From: RGIG3102 sp964369915
GTDB taxonomy: Bacteria > Bacillota > Clostridia > Oscillospirales > Ruminococcaceae
DNA: 15,194 nt
Assembly (NCBI GenBank): GCA_964369915.1
Contig: CAYJGG010000049.1
Location: 1-15,194 of the forward strand
Direction of reading: 5' to 3'
The translations under genes and the position numbers were made by a program. The notes beneath the pieces were generated by a model that saw only the letters and a program-made list of their open reading frames with translations, did no database searches and was not told the DNA's origin. This document shows positions 1-8,233 of the stretch, one piece after another (position 1 is the stretch's first letter; each line of letters starts with the position of its first letter).

Positions 1-1783
1 GAATAGCTTTTCTAATTCTTAATGATTTTGGAGTTACTTCAACTAATTCGTCTGGTGCTAAGAATTCTAAGCATTCTTCAAGGCTCATTTTTCTGTGAGG
101 AACTAATCTTAAAGCATCATCAGAACCAGAAGCACGAGTGTTTGTTAATTGTTTTTTCTTGCAAACATTAACAGCTAAATCATCAGATTTTGGGCTAACA
201 CCAACAACCATACCTGCATAAACTGCTTCACCTGGACCTATAAATAAAGCGCCTCTTTCTTGAGCATTAAATAAACCATACGCAACAGATACACCATTTT
301 CAAAACAGATTAATGAACCTGTGTGTCTAACTGGTAGTTCTCCTTTATGTGCTTTGTAGCCATCAAAAATTGTGTTAAGAATACCCTCGCCTTTAGTGTC
401 TGTTAAGAATTCACTTCTATAACCGAATAAACCACGAGAAGGCATTTTAAACTCAACTCTCATACGAGTTTCTCCTTGAGGAGCCATTTGAACAAGCTCT
501 GCTTTTCTTGTTGAAAGTTTTTCGATAACGCTACCTTGGTATTCTGTTGGAACGTCTACAACAACGTGTTCGTATGGTTCTAATAGATTTCCGTTTTCAT
601 CATTTTTTAGTAAAACTTTTGGTGGCGAAACTTGGAATTCATATCCTTCACGACGCATATTTTCAATAAGGATTGAAAGGTGCATTTCACCCCTACCCAT
701 AACCTGGAAACTTTCGCTTGAAGTTGAATCTGTCACTTTTAAAGCAACGTCTTTTAATAATTCTTTTTGCAGTCTATCTCTAATTTGTCTTGATGTTACG
801 AATTTGCCTTCTTTTCCTGCAAATGGTGAATCATTAACAGCAAAAGTCATTTCAACAGTTGGCTCATCAATAGCAACGAATTCTATTGGAGCTACATTAT
901 TAGGATCGCAGAATGTGTTACCAATTGAAACTTCTTCAATACCTGAAACGATAACGATATCACCAGCAGAAGCCTCATCAACTGGAACTTTATTTGTTCC
1001 TTCAAAGGCATAAATTGCTGTGATTTTACCTTTTCTTTTAACTGAATCATCGTTCCAGTCGCAAACTGCAACTTCTTGGCCAACTTTAATTGTGCCTGAT
1101 TCAATTCTACCAACTGCTGTTCTACCAACGAAGCTATTGTAATCAACGTTAGAAATTAGCATTGAAAATGAAGCATCAACCTCAACTTTTGGAGCATCGA
1201 TATATTCCATAACAGTTTTGAATATAGGCTCAAAATCTGTTCCGCGAACTTCTGGAGAATAATTCGCAATACCTTCTCTACCTGAACAGAAAATCATTGG
1301 GCTATCTAATTGCTCATCAGTTGCGCCTAAATCCATTAATAATAATAGAATTTCATCGATGATTTCTTTAATTCTAGCATCTGGTCTGTCGATTTTATTT
1401 ATAATAATAACAACTGATAAATTTTGTGCTAATGCTTTTTCTAAAACGAAACGTGTTTGAGGCATTGGGCCTTCTGCAGCATCAACTAATAGTAGAACGC
1501 CGTCTACCATTTTTAAAACCCTCTCAACTTCGCCGCCAAAATCAGCATGTCCTGGAGTGTCAACTATATTAACTTTAACATTGCCATATCTAAAAGCTGC
1601 ATTTTTTGCAAGGATTGTAATCCCTCTTTCTCTTTCGATATCGCCTGAGTCCATAACTCTTTCATTTACCACTTGGTTTTCTCTAAATGTACCACTTTGT
1701 TTTAGCATTTGGTCAACTAAGGTTGTTTTACCATGGTCAACGTGGGCTATTATTGCAATATTTCTTAAATCTTGTCTATTCAT
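1..1783 (-). CDS. typA: TypA/BipA ribosome-associated translational GTPase (3' end outside window)
   Basis: TypA/BipA is a translational GTPase of the EF-G-like superfamily that binds the 70S ribosome and helps ribosome assembly and growth under stress or cold. The minus-strand reading gives 594 residues before the window edge. Family length is about 605-615, so only the extreme C-terminus is missing. Visible G motifs are AHVDHGKT (13-20), RGIT (53-56), DTPGH (75-79) and NKID (129-132). The G5 element reads SGR (167-169) instead of the usual SA-x. The translation factor domain II, the EF-G-like domains and the TypA-specific C-terminal domain follow without a break. The start at 1783-1781 is preceded by an AAGGAAGGA-like ribosome binding site (about 1796-1804) and gives the expected N-terminus MNRQDLRNIAIIAHVDHGKT. 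It is divergent from ruvC and has its own promoter. Confidence 0.97.
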   Translation of the reverse strand, partial: MNRQDLRNIAIIAHVDHGKTTLVDQMLKQSGTFRENQVVNERVMDSGDIERERGITILAKNAAFRYGNVKVNIVDTPGHADFGGEVERVLKMVDGVLLLVDAAEGPMPQTRFVLEKALAQNLSVVIIINKIDRPDARIKEIIDEILLLLMDLGATDEQLDSPMIFCSGREGIANYSPEVRGTDFEPIFKTVMEYIDAPKVEVDASFSMLISNVDYNSFVGRTAVGRIESGTIKVGQEVAVCDWNDDSVKRKGKITAIYAFEGTNKVPVDEASAGDIVIVSGIEEVSIGNTFCDPNNVAPIEFVAIDEPTVEMTFAVNDSPFAGKEGKFVTSRQIRDRLQKELLKDVALKVTDSTSSESFQVMGRGEMHLSILIENMRREGYEFQVSPPKVLLKNDENGNLLEPYEHVVVDVPTEYQGSVIEKLSTRKAELVQMAPQGETRMRVEFKMPSRGLFGYRSEFLTDTKGEGILNTIFDGYKAHKGELPVRHTGSLICFENGVSVAYGLFNAQERGALFIGPGEAVYAGMVVGVSPKSDDLAVNVCKKKQLTNTRASGSDDALRLVPHRKMSLEECLEFLAPDELVEVTPKSLRIRKAI

Positions 1784-1834
1784 TTTATATTCTATTCCTT
1801 CCTTAGAACTACCTACTTTTCCCGTATCCTATAT

Positions 1835-1863
1835 ATATTACATTATTTTAATAATATAATCAA
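1835..1863 (-). promoter_or_regulatory. Candidate promoter for typA
   Basis: Read on the minus strand, TTGATT (1863-1858), a 17-nt spacer and TAATAT (1840-1835) form a sigma-A-like promoter. Transcription would begin near 1828, about 45 nt before the typA start codon. The region is very AT-rich, so other -10-like hexamers exist and the exact boxes are uncertain. Confidence 0.5.
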
Positions 1864-1897
1864 GTATATTATTGGTGAATTAAATAAAAATTTACAA

Positions 1898-1925
1898 TTA
1901 AATTTGTGTAAAACACAAAATTTAA
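1898..1925. repeat. AT-rich inverted repeat between the divergent typA and ruvC promoters
   Basis: The arms TTAAATTTGTGT (1898-1909) and ACACAAAATTTAA (1913-1925) are complementary apart from one extra A, around a 3-nt AAA spacer. The element lies upstream of both proposed -35 boxes and within neither gene, and it has no U-tract like a terminator. The GTGT-AAA-ACAC core could be an operator for a dimeric regulator. Function is unknown. Confidence 0.45.
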
Positions 1926-1951
1926 TAAGTTTGAAAGTTTTGTTATAAAAG

Positions 1952-1980
1952 TTGAAGAAAAATAAAGATTATGATATAAT
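1952..1980 (+). promoter_or_regulatory. Promoter of the ruvC-to-clpE operon
   Basis: TTGAAG (1952-1957), a 17-nt spacer and a perfect TATAAT (1975-1980) are present. The -10 is preceded by TGA, which makes it an extended -10 (TGn) element. Transcription should start near 1987, leaving a leader of about 70 nt before ruvC. No other convincing promoter appears before the tRNA promoter at 13983. Confidence 0.75.
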
Positions 1981-2055
1981 TAAGTGTTTAAGAATATATT
2001 TATAATGTATATATAAAGGTAAAAATAAGAATATATGGAAAGGAATAACTGCAAA

Positions 2056-2559
2056 ATGAGAATTTTAGGAATAGATCCAGGTTATGCAATAGTTGGATAT
2101 GGCACAATACAACTTGAGAAAAATAAATTTTATCCAATAGAATTTGGCGCTATTACTACTAAAGCTCACACTGATTTTGAGGATAGATTAGAAGTTGTTT
2201 ATACAAAGCTTGATGAAGTTATAAAAAGAACAAAGCCAGACGCTTTAGCTATCGAACAGTTATTTTTTACAACAAACCAAAAAACTGTTATTCAAGTAGC
2301 ACAGGCAAGGGGAGTTATTATTCTTTGTGCTAAAATGAATAATGTTCCTGTTTTTGAATACACCCCACTTCAAGTTAAACAATCGGTGGCAGGGTATGGC
2401 AAAGCTTTAAAAAAACAGGTGCAAGAGATGGTGAAGATTCTTTTAAGATTAGAAAAAACACCAAAACCAGATGATACTGCCGATGCATTAGCAATTGCTA
2501 TATGTCATGGACATTCGTATAAATCAAAATTATTAACAGCACGAGGCAAAATATTTTAA
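2056..2559 (+). CDS. ruvC: Crossover junction endodeoxyribonuclease RuvC
   Basis: RuvC is the dimeric Holliday-junction resolvase that makes paired nicks in recombination intermediates delivered by RuvAB. Starting from the ATG at 2056 the protein is 167 residues, normal for the family. It begins MRILGIDPGYAIVGYG, the canonical N-terminus. The RNase H-fold acidic residues are visible as D7 (GIDPG), E67 (AIEQLFF), D140 and D143 (PDDTADALA). An in-frame ATG at 2035 would add seven residues that match no family start and has a poorer ribosome binding site. AAAGGA at 2039-2044 serves the 2056 start. It is first in the long plus-strand operon, 31 nt before ruvA. Confidence 0.96.
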   Translation: MRILGIDPGYAIVGYGTIQLEKNKFYPIEFGAITTKAHTDFEDRLEVVYTKLDEVIKRTKPDALAIEQLFFTTNQKTVIQVAQARGVIILCAKMNNVPVFEYTPLQVKQSVAGYGKALKKQVQEMVKILLRLEKTPKPDDTADALAIAICHGHSYKSKLLTARGKIF

Positions 2560-2590
2560 TTTTGCAAAAAAAGAAAAGGAAGTGTTTTAA

Positions 2591-3196
2591 ATGATATATT
2601 CTCTCACAGGAAAATTAGCTGAAAAAGCATTAGATGAAATTGTTATAGATGTTAATGGGGTAGCGTATTTAGTTTATATCCCATCAACTGCACATTCTGT
2701 TATCCCAGCGATTGGGCAAAGTTTTACTATATACACATATCTAAATGTTAAAGAAGATGATATGGAGCTTTATGGCTTTGCTTCAAAAGAAGAGCAAAAA
2801 GCTTTTAAAATATTAATTAGCGTTTCAGGAGTAGGTCCAAAAGTGGGGCTAGCTATATTATCTGTTTTATCTTTTGATAGAATAGCACTAGCTGTTTCAA
2901 GCGGCGATTTTAAAACATTTACAGCAGCCTCAGGTGTAGGTCCAAAACTTGCGCAAAGAATAGTTTTAGAATTAAAAGGCAAATTTGATAGTCTTTCTTC
3001 TGGTGGAATTTCTCTAAGCGATATTTCTTCAGTAGCTGCAAGCGATACAAAATCAGTTTCGCAAGCTATATCAGCTCTTGTGTCTTTGGGGTATTCTCAA
3101 AGTCAGGCGGCGCTAGCTGTTAGCAAATTAGATGCATCTTTAGATGTTCAAGAGTTAATAAAACAAGCATTAAAACAAATTTCAGGAGGTAAGTAG
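2591..3196 (+). CDS. ruvA: Holliday junction branch migration complex subunit RuvA
   Basis: RuvA tetramers bind four-way DNA junctions and load the RuvB motors that drive branch migration. The 201-residue product has the family length and order. An N-terminal OB-fold starts MIYSLTGKLAEK and runs to about residue 62. Two helix-hairpin-helix motifs follow, with cores SGVGPKVGLAIL (about 79-90) and SGVGPKLAQRIVLELK (about 113-128). A serine-rich flexible linker leads to a C-terminal UBA-like domain (about 150-201) that contacts RuvB. The ribosome binding site AAGGAAG is about 8 nt upstream of the ATG. The end of the gene carries the ribosome binding site of ruvB, and the stop codon is 2 nt before the ruvB start. 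Confidence 0.96.
   Translation: MIYSLTGKLAEKALDEIVIDVNGVAYLVYIPSTAHSVIPAIGQSFTIYTYLNVKEDDMELYGFASKEEQKAFKILISVSGVGPKVGLAILSVLSFDRIALAVSSGDFKTFTAASGVGPKLAQRIVLELKGKFDSLSSGGISLSDISSVAASDTKSVSQAISALVSLGYSQSQAALAVSKLDASLDVQELIKQALKQISGGK
3184..3190 (+). promoter_or_regulatory. Strong ribosome binding site that sets the GTG start of ruvB
   Basis: AGGAGGT lies inside the last codons of ruvA, 8 nt before the GTG at 3199. The nearest ATG (3203) is out of frame with ruvB. This supports GTG as the start and translational coupling of ruvA to ruvB. Confidence 0.8.
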
Positions 3197-3198
3197 AA

Positions 3199-4245
3199 GT
3201 GAATGAAATTGCTTTTCAAGATATGGATAGGCTTATCTCAACGAGCGAAATAGCAGAAGATAGCGATAATGAAAACTCATTAAGGCCTAAAACTCTGGAT
3301 GAATATGTAGGTCAAGAAAAATTAAAAGATAATTTAAATGTTTATTTAAAAGCTGCAAAAATGAGGGGCGAGTGTTTAGATCATATTTTATTATATGGCC
3401 CTCCAGGACTTGGGAAAACAACTCTTGCCGGAGTTATTGCTAATGAAATGGAAGTTAATATAAAAGTGACATCTGGGCCTGCGATTGAAAAACCAGGAGA
3501 TTTAGCAGCTCTTTTAACAAACCTTGAAGAAGGCGATGTTTTATTTATTGATGAAATTCATCGTATGTCAAGGCAGATAGAAGAAGTTTTATATCCAGCA
3601 CTAGAAGATTTTGCACTAGATATAATAATAGGAAAAGGTCCTAGTGCCCAGTCTATTAGAATAAACTTGCCAAAATTCACGCTAATTGGCGCAACAACAA
3701 GGGCAGGGCAACTATCAAATCCTTTAAGAGATAGATTTGGAGTTATTTTAAAACTTGAAATGTATACAAACGAGGAACTTGCAAAAATTATAAATCGCTC
3801 TGCTTCTATTTTAAAAATAGATTCAGACGATGAAGGAGCTCTAACTTTGGCTAAATGCTCAAGGGGAACACCAAGGGTTGCGAATAGATTATTAAAGAGA
3901 GTTCGGGATTTTGCTCAAGTTAAAGGCGATGGAGTTATAAATAATAAAATAGCAAAAATATCTTTAGATAAAATGGATATTGATGAATTAGGCCTTGATG
4001 CTATGGATAGAAACGTTATGAAAACTATTATAACTATCTATAACGGTGGACCTGTCGGGCTTGAAACTCTAGCGGCAGTTATAGGCGAAGAATCAATAAC
4101 TTTAGAAGATGTGTGTGAGCCGTATTTAATGCAACTTGGTTTTTTAGCAAGAACTCCAAGAGGTAGAATATGCACAGATTTAGCTTATAAACACTTAAAT
4201 ATTAAAAATAATAATATTTCTCAGCAGTCATTAGAAGACTTATAG
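3199..4245 (+). CDS. ruvB: Holliday junction branch migration ATPase RuvB
   Basis: RuvB is the hexameric AAA+ motor that pumps DNA through the RuvA-bound junction. The product is 348 residues. It shows Walker A GPPGLGKT (67-74), Walker B LFIDEIH (115-121), sensor 1 GATTRAG (164-170), an arginine finger at R177 in NPLRDRFG and a sensor 2 arginine in GTPRVANR (R226). The C-terminal winged-helix DNA-binding domain contains GFLARTPRGR (314-323). Translation starts at GTG, 2 nt after the ruvA stop, with a near-perfect ribosome binding site. With ruvC and ruvA it completes the RuvABC resolvasome in a single cluster, so junction binding, migration and cleavage are co-expressed. Confidence 0.97.
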   Translation: MNEIAFQDMDRLISTSEIAEDSDNENSLRPKTLDEYVGQEKLKDNLNVYLKAAKMRGECLDHILLYGPPGLGKTTLAGVIANEMEVNIKVTSGPAIEKPGDLAALLTNLEEGDVLFIDEIHRMSRQIEEVLYPALEDFALDIIIGKGPSAQSIRINLPKFTLIGATTRAGQLSNPLRDRFGVILKLEMYTNEELAKIINRSASILKIDSDDEGALTLAKCSRGTPRVANRLLKRVRDFAQVKGDGVINNKIAKISLDKMDIDELGLDAMDRNVMKTIITIYNGGPVGLETLAAVIGEESITLEDVCEPYLMQLGFLARTPRGRICTDLAYKHLNIKNNNISQQSLEDL

Positions 4246-4267
4246 ATTAAGAAATGGAGATAAAATA

Positions 4268-5623
4268 ATGGGTAGATTATTTGGAACAGATGGAATTAGA
4301 GGTGTTGCAGGGGAAGAATTAACTCCTGAATTATGCCTTAATGTAGGTAGAGCAGCGGCCTTAACTTTAACAGGTGAATTAAACCATAAACCTAAAATTT
4401 TAATAGGTAAAGACACTAGAATTTCAGGGGATATGATTGAAACTGCGCTTGCAAGCGGATTTTGCAGCGTTGGAGCTGATGTTATTACAATAGGCGTTGT
4501 GCCAACTCCGGCTGTGGCTTATTTAGTTAAAAAATATGGCTGTGATGCTGGTGTTATGATTTCGGCAAGCCATAATCCAACAGAATTTAATGGAATTAAA
4601 ATTTTTAACGGCGAGGGTTATAAATTAGCCGATGCCATTGAAGATAATATAGAAAATTTAATTGAAAATCCTTCTTCAATGAAAAATCTAGTAGGAGATG
4701 GAATAGGCAGAATATCGCACATTGACACAGGCGTTACAGACTATGTTGATTTTATAAAAACAGCGGCTACTATAGATTTATCTTGCATGAAAGTTTTGTT
4801 TGATTGTGCGAATGGCTCAGCTTCTGCAACTGCAAAATTAATATTTGATACACTTGGAGTGAAAGCCACTTACGTTGGCGATACTCCTGATGGGATTAAT
4901 ATAAATAAAAATTGTGGTTCAACTTATATAAATAATCTTTCAAAATTAGTTAAAGAAGGCGATTATGATTGCGGTATTGCTTTTGATGGCGATGCAGATA
5001 GATGTCTTGCAGTTGATGAAAATGGCGATGAGATAGATGGAGATAAAATTATTGCGATTTTAGCTACAAGAATGAAAGCCGAAGGAAAATTAAATGAAGA
5101 TACAGCTGTTGTAACTGTTATGTCTAATTTAGGATTTATTAAACATATGGCGAAAAGAGGAATAAAAGTTAGAACAACGGGTGTTGGCGATAGATATGTT
5201 TTAGAAGATATGGTTGAGAATAATTTATGTCTTGGTGGAGAACAATCAGGCCATGTTATTTTAACAGATCATGCAACAACAGGCGATGGGCAACTAACTG
5301 CAATTTCACTACTGAACTATTTTGCTAAAGAAAAATCAGAGAAAAAAGTTAGTGATTTTAATAGTTGCTATAGTAAATTCCCACAAGTGTTATTAAATTT
5401 AAAAACAACAAATGAGAAAAAAGAAAAATATAAAACAGATGAATACATAGAAGGTTTTATAGAAGCAAAACAGCAACAATTAATGGGGCAAGGTAGAGTT
5501 TTAGTTAGATTAAGTGGAACAGAGCCGTTAATAAGAGTTATGGTTGAAGGAGAAGATTTAGATATTATAACTAACGTTGCAAATGAAATAATAGAAAAAA
5601 TTAAATCAAGATTAGGAATATAA
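4268..5623 (+). CDS. glmM: Phosphoglucosamine mutase GlmM
   Basis: GlmM converts glucosamine-6-phosphate to glucosamine-1-phosphate, feeding UDP-GlcNAc synthesis for peptidoglycan and other glycans. The product is 451 residues, close to the usual 445-450, and begins MGRLFGTDGIRGVAGEELTP, a signature N-terminus. The active-site serine that is phosphorylated is S101 in SASHNP (99-104). The metal-binding loop is DGDADR, with aspartates 240, 242 and 244. The sugar-binding loop is GGEQSGH (323-329) and the phosphate-binding loop RLSGTEPLIRVM (414-425). The TDGIRG N-terminus and sugar loop favour GlmM over phosphomannomutase/phosphoglucomutase relatives. It starts 22 nt after ruvB; glmM is not functionally tied to RuvABC. 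Confidence 0.97.
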   Translation: MGRLFGTDGIRGVAGEELTPELCLNVGRAAALTLTGELNHKPKILIGKDTRISGDMIETALASGFCSVGADVITIGVVPTPAVAYLVKKYGCDAGVMISASHNPTEFNGIKIFNGEGYKLADAIEDNIENLIENPSSMKNLVGDGIGRISHIDTGVTDYVDFIKTAATIDLSCMKVLFDCANGSASATAKLIFDTLGVKATYVGDTPDGININKNCGSTYINNLSKLVKEGDYDCGIAFDGDADRCLAVDENGDEIDGDKIIAILATRMKAEGKLNEDTAVVTVMSNLGFIKHMAKRGIKVRTTGVGDRYVLEDMVENNLCLGGEQSGHVILTDHATTGDGQLTAISLLNYFAKEKSEKKVSDFNSCYSKFPQVLLNLKTTNEKKEKYKTDEYIEGFIEAKQQQLMGQGRVLVRLSGTEPLIRVMVEGEDLDIITNVANEIIEKIKSRLGI

Positions 5624-5646
5624 AGCCTTAAATAAAGGATAATAAG

Positions 5647-6513
5647 ATGAGAGATAAAAATAGATGGGAAGATTATAAACTGCTAGATGCAACCGACGGT
5701 ATGCGTCTTGAAAATTGGGGTGGGGTGATATTAGTTCGCCCTGATCCACAAGTGGTTTGGAAATCAGACAGAAAAAGCGATTTATGGGATAAAGCTCACG
5801 CAGTTTATCATAGAAGTGAAAAAGGCGGTGGAAACTGGGAAATTAAAAAGAGCTTTAAAGAAAAATGGAATATTAATTATGGCGATTTAAAATTTATCGT
5901 GTCGCCAACTGGTTTTAAGCATACTGGTCTGTTTCCAGAACAAGCTGTAAACTGGGACGAATATGCAAAACTAATTAAAAAAGAAAACAGAGAAATTAAT
6001 GTTTTAAATCTATTTAGCTACACAGGTGGTGCCTCTTTAGCTTGCGCAAAAGCAGGGGCGAAAGTTTGCCATGTCGACGCATCAAAAGGCATGGTGCAAT
6101 GGGCAAGAGATAATGCAAAAATTTCAAATCTTTCAGATGCACCTATTCGCTGGATAGTTGATGATTGCATTAAATTTGTGCAAAGAGAAATTAGAAGAGG
6201 CAATAGATACGATGCAATTATTATGGATCCTCCAAGCTATGGAAGAGGGCCAAACGGCGAAGTGTGGAAATTAGAAGATAATATTTATGATTTAATAAAA
6301 ATGTGTAGTGAAATTTTAAGCGATGATCCTTTGTTTTTTGCTATTAATAGCTACACAACAGGCGTTTCAGCTTCAACTATGGAATATATGATTGAAGAAG
6401 AAATCGGCTCAAGATTTAAAGGGACTGTTTCTAGTGATGAAATTGGAATAACAGTTCAGTCGACTAATAAAGCACTTGCCTGTGGAAGTACAGCATTTTG
6501 GCAAAAATACTAA
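5647..6513 (+). CDS. Class I SAM-dependent methyltransferase, RlmI/RlmK-like catalytic domain
   Basis: This 288-residue protein has a Rossmann-type methyltransferase domain. The SAM-binding motif I is NLFSYTGGASLACAKAGA (121-138), and the acidic loop HVDAS (142-146) should contact the SAM ribose. The catalytic-type motif is DPPSYGRG (194-201). This arrangement matches the 23S rRNA m5C/m7G methyltransferase group (RlmI and the RlmK half of RlmKL). The N-terminal PUA domain of RlmI is absent, and residues 1-115 form a small beta-rich leader with many W, K and D residues. RNA, probably rRNA, is the likeliest substrate, but the modified position cannot be read from sequence. It lies 23 nt after glmM and 18 nt before ecfA1 in the operon. 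Confidence 0.85.
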   Translation: MRDKNRWEDYKLLDATDGMRLENWGGVILVRPDPQVVWKSDRKSDLWDKAHAVYHRSEKGGGNWEIKKSFKEKWNINYGDLKFIVSPTGFKHTGLFPEQAVNWDEYAKLIKKENREINVLNLFSYTGGASLACAKAGAKVCHVDASKGMVQWARDNAKISNLSDAPIRWIVDDCIKFVQREIRRGNRYDAIIMDPPSYGRGPNGEVWKLEDNIYDLIKMCSEILSDDPLFFAINSYTTGVSASTMEYMIEEEIGSRFKGTVSSDEIGITVQSTNKALACGSTAFWQKY

Positions 6514-6531
6514 ACAATAAGGAATTATAAA

Positions 6532-7362
6532 ATGATATCAGTTAAAAATTTATATTTTAAATATGATGAAGAAGCAAAAAATGCTCTAAACGGAGTTAGC
6601 CTTGAAATTAATAAAGGCGAGTTTGTTGCAGTTTTAGGCTCTAATGGTTGTGGAAAATCAACACTTGCAAAACATTTTAATTCAATACTAATTCCAACTG
6701 ACGGCGAAGTGCTTATCGATGGTATGAACACAAAAGACTACGAAAACACTTTTAAAATTCGTCAAAGAGTTGGAATGGTTTTTCAAAATCCAGATAATCA
6801 AATCGTAGCAACAATAGTTGAAGAAGATGTTGCGTTTGCACTTGAAAATCTTGGAGTTGAGCCTAATGAAATTAGAAGAAGAATAGATGATGCAATGGAA
6901 AAAACAGGCGTTTTAAAATTTAAAGATAAAGCACCACATCAACTTTCAGGCGGACAAAAACAAAGGGTTGCGATTGCTGGAATAATCGCTATGCGCCCAG
7001 ATTACATTGTTTTAGATGAACCTACTGCTATGCTAGATCCAGAAGGCAGAAGAAAAGTTTTAAAAACTATAAAATATCTAAATGAAGAATTTAATATCAC
7101 TGTTATTTTAATCACTCATTATATGGACGAGGCTGCTGGGGCAGATAGAGTTATCGTTATGAATGAAGGGAAAATTTTAGAAGATAGTAATCCAAAAGAG
7201 ATATTTTCTAAAGTTGAGTGGATTAAAAGTTTAGCTTTAGATGTTCCACAAACGAGTGAAATTGCACACGAATTATCAAAAGAAGGCTTTAATTTATCGG
7301 CTAAAGCTATTTCGATTGATGAAGCGGCACAGCAGTTATACGAATTTTTAAAGGAGAAATAA
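6532..7362 (+). CDS. ecfA1: Energy-coupling factor transporter ATPase EcfA1
   Basis: EcfA1 is one of the two ATPase subunits of the shared ECF module that powers vitamin and metal uptake through interchangeable S components. The 276-residue product shows Walker A GSNGCGKST (36-44), a Q-loop at Q85 (VFQNPDNQ), ABC signature LSGGQKQRV (138-146), Walker B with catalytic E163 (VLDEPT) and switch histidine H196 (LITHYMDEA). The FQNPDNQIV segment is characteristic of EcfA1 proteins. The C-terminal region (about 220-276) is the domain that links the two ATPases. It is 1 nt upstream of ecfA2, which places it in the canonical ecfA1-ecfA2-ecfT order. Confidence 0.95.
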   Translation: MISVKNLYFKYDEEAKNALNGVSLEINKGEFVAVLGSNGCGKSTLAKHFNSILIPTDGEVLIDGMNTKDYENTFKIRQRVGMVFQNPDNQIVATIVEEDVAFALENLGVEPNEIRRRIDDAMEKTGVLKFKDKAPHQLSGGQKQRVAIAGIIAMRPDYIVLDEPTAMLDPEGRRKVLKTIKYLNEEFNITVILITHYMDEAAGADRVIVMNEGKILEDSNPKEIFSKVEWIKSLALDVPQTSEIAHELSKEGFNLSAKAISIDEAAQQLYEFLKEK

Positions 7363-7363
7363 A

Positions 7364-8233
7364 TTGGCAGTTTTAAAAATTAGTAATCTTTCTTACACAT
7401 ACAATAAAGGTATGCCAAATCAAACAAAAGCAATAGATAATATTAATCTTGAAATCCAAGAAGGAACTTTTGTTGGAATAATTGGGCATACTGGCTGTGG
7501 AAAATCAACGTTGATAAGCCATTTTAACGGACTAAATAAACCTCAAGAAGGAAATATTTATCTCAATGGCAAAGATATGTGGAAAGATTATAATAATATT
7601 AGAGATGTACGTTTTGAAGTAGGGCTTGTTTTTCAGTATCCTGAATACCAACTCTTTGAAGAAACTTGCTATAAAGATATAGCCTTTGGACCAAAAAATA
7701 TGGGGCTATCAGAAGAAGAAATAGACGAAAGAGTAAAATTTGCTGCAAAATTTTGCTTTATTGATGATGAAATGCTTTTAAAATCTCCGTTTGAGTTATC
7801 AGGCGGACAAAAAAGAAGAGTGGCTATTGCAGGTATTATCGCTATGAAACCAAAGGTTTTAGTTTTAGATGAGCCATGCGCAGGACTTGATCCACAAGGC
7901 AGAGAACAGATTTTAAATCAAATTAAAAACTATCATTTACAAACAAAAAGCACTGTTATATTAGTGTCGCATTCAATGGAAGATATAGCAAATTATGCGG
8001 ATGAAGTTATAGTTATGCAGTCAGGCGAAATTTTCAATTTTGATAAAACAGAAAATATATTTGCCGATGCACAAAAACTTAACGAAATGGGACTTGGTAT
8101 TCCAGATATAACTAAGGTGTTTTTAAAATTAAAAGAGATGGGAATTGATATAAACACAGATGTTTACACTATTCCTTATGCATTAAAAACTCTTTTAAAA
8201 TATAAAAATAAGGAGAATGGCGATGCTACGTGA
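7364..8233 (+). CDS. ecfA2: Energy-coupling factor transporter ATPase EcfA2
   Basis: EcfA2 is the partner ATPase of EcfA1; together they form the heterodimer that drives EcfT and the bound S component. The product is 289 residues. It has Walker A GHTGCGKST (41-49), Q-loop Q91 in VFQYPEYQLFEE (the EcfA2 form of this motif), signature LSGGQKRRV (145-153), catalytic E170 in VLDEP and switch H203. Translation starts at TTG, 1 nt after the ecfA1 stop. AAGGAG at 7351-7356, inside ecfA1, is 7 nt before it, so the two are probably translationally coupled. The 3' end overlaps ecfT by 11 nt. Confidence 0.95.
   Translation: MAVLKISNLSYTYNKGMPNQTKAIDNINLEIQEGTFVGIIGHTGCGKSTLISHFNGLNKPQEGNIYLNGKDMWKDYNNIRDVRFEVGLVFQYPEYQLFEETCYKDIAFGPKNMGLSEEEIDERVKFAAKFCFIDDEMLLKSPFELSGGQKRRVAIAGIIAMKPKVLVLDEPCAGLDPQGREQILNQIKNYHLQTKSTVILVSHSMEDIANYADEVIVMQSGEIFNFDKTENIFADAQKLNEMGLGIPDITKVFLKLKEMGIDINTDVYTIPYALKTLLKYKNKENGDAT
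8211..8215 (+). promoter_or_regulatory. Ribosome binding site that selects the ecfT start at 8223
   Basis: AGGAG is only 1 nt from an ATG at 8217 but 7 nt from the next in-frame ATG at 8223. The spacing strongly favours 8223. The site lies within ecfA2. Confidence 0.75.

Noticed and set aside
804..1859. Plus- and minus-strand frames of 69-100 codons across the typA region (804-1013, 892-1146, 1557-1859)
   Set aside because: They lie in other frames of typA, whose GTPase motifs are unbroken; none has a ribosome binding site or recognisable sequence, and the last runs through the typA promoter.
1898..1925. Inverted repeat between typA and ruvC as a terminator
   Set aside because: Both genes start here rather than end, and no run of T follows the stem.
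2035..2055. ATG at 2035 as the ruvC start
   Set aside because: It adds MERNNCK, unlike RuvC N-termini, and is 15 nt from the nearest AAAGG; the 2056 start has the AAAGGA site and the canonical MRILGIDPG opening.
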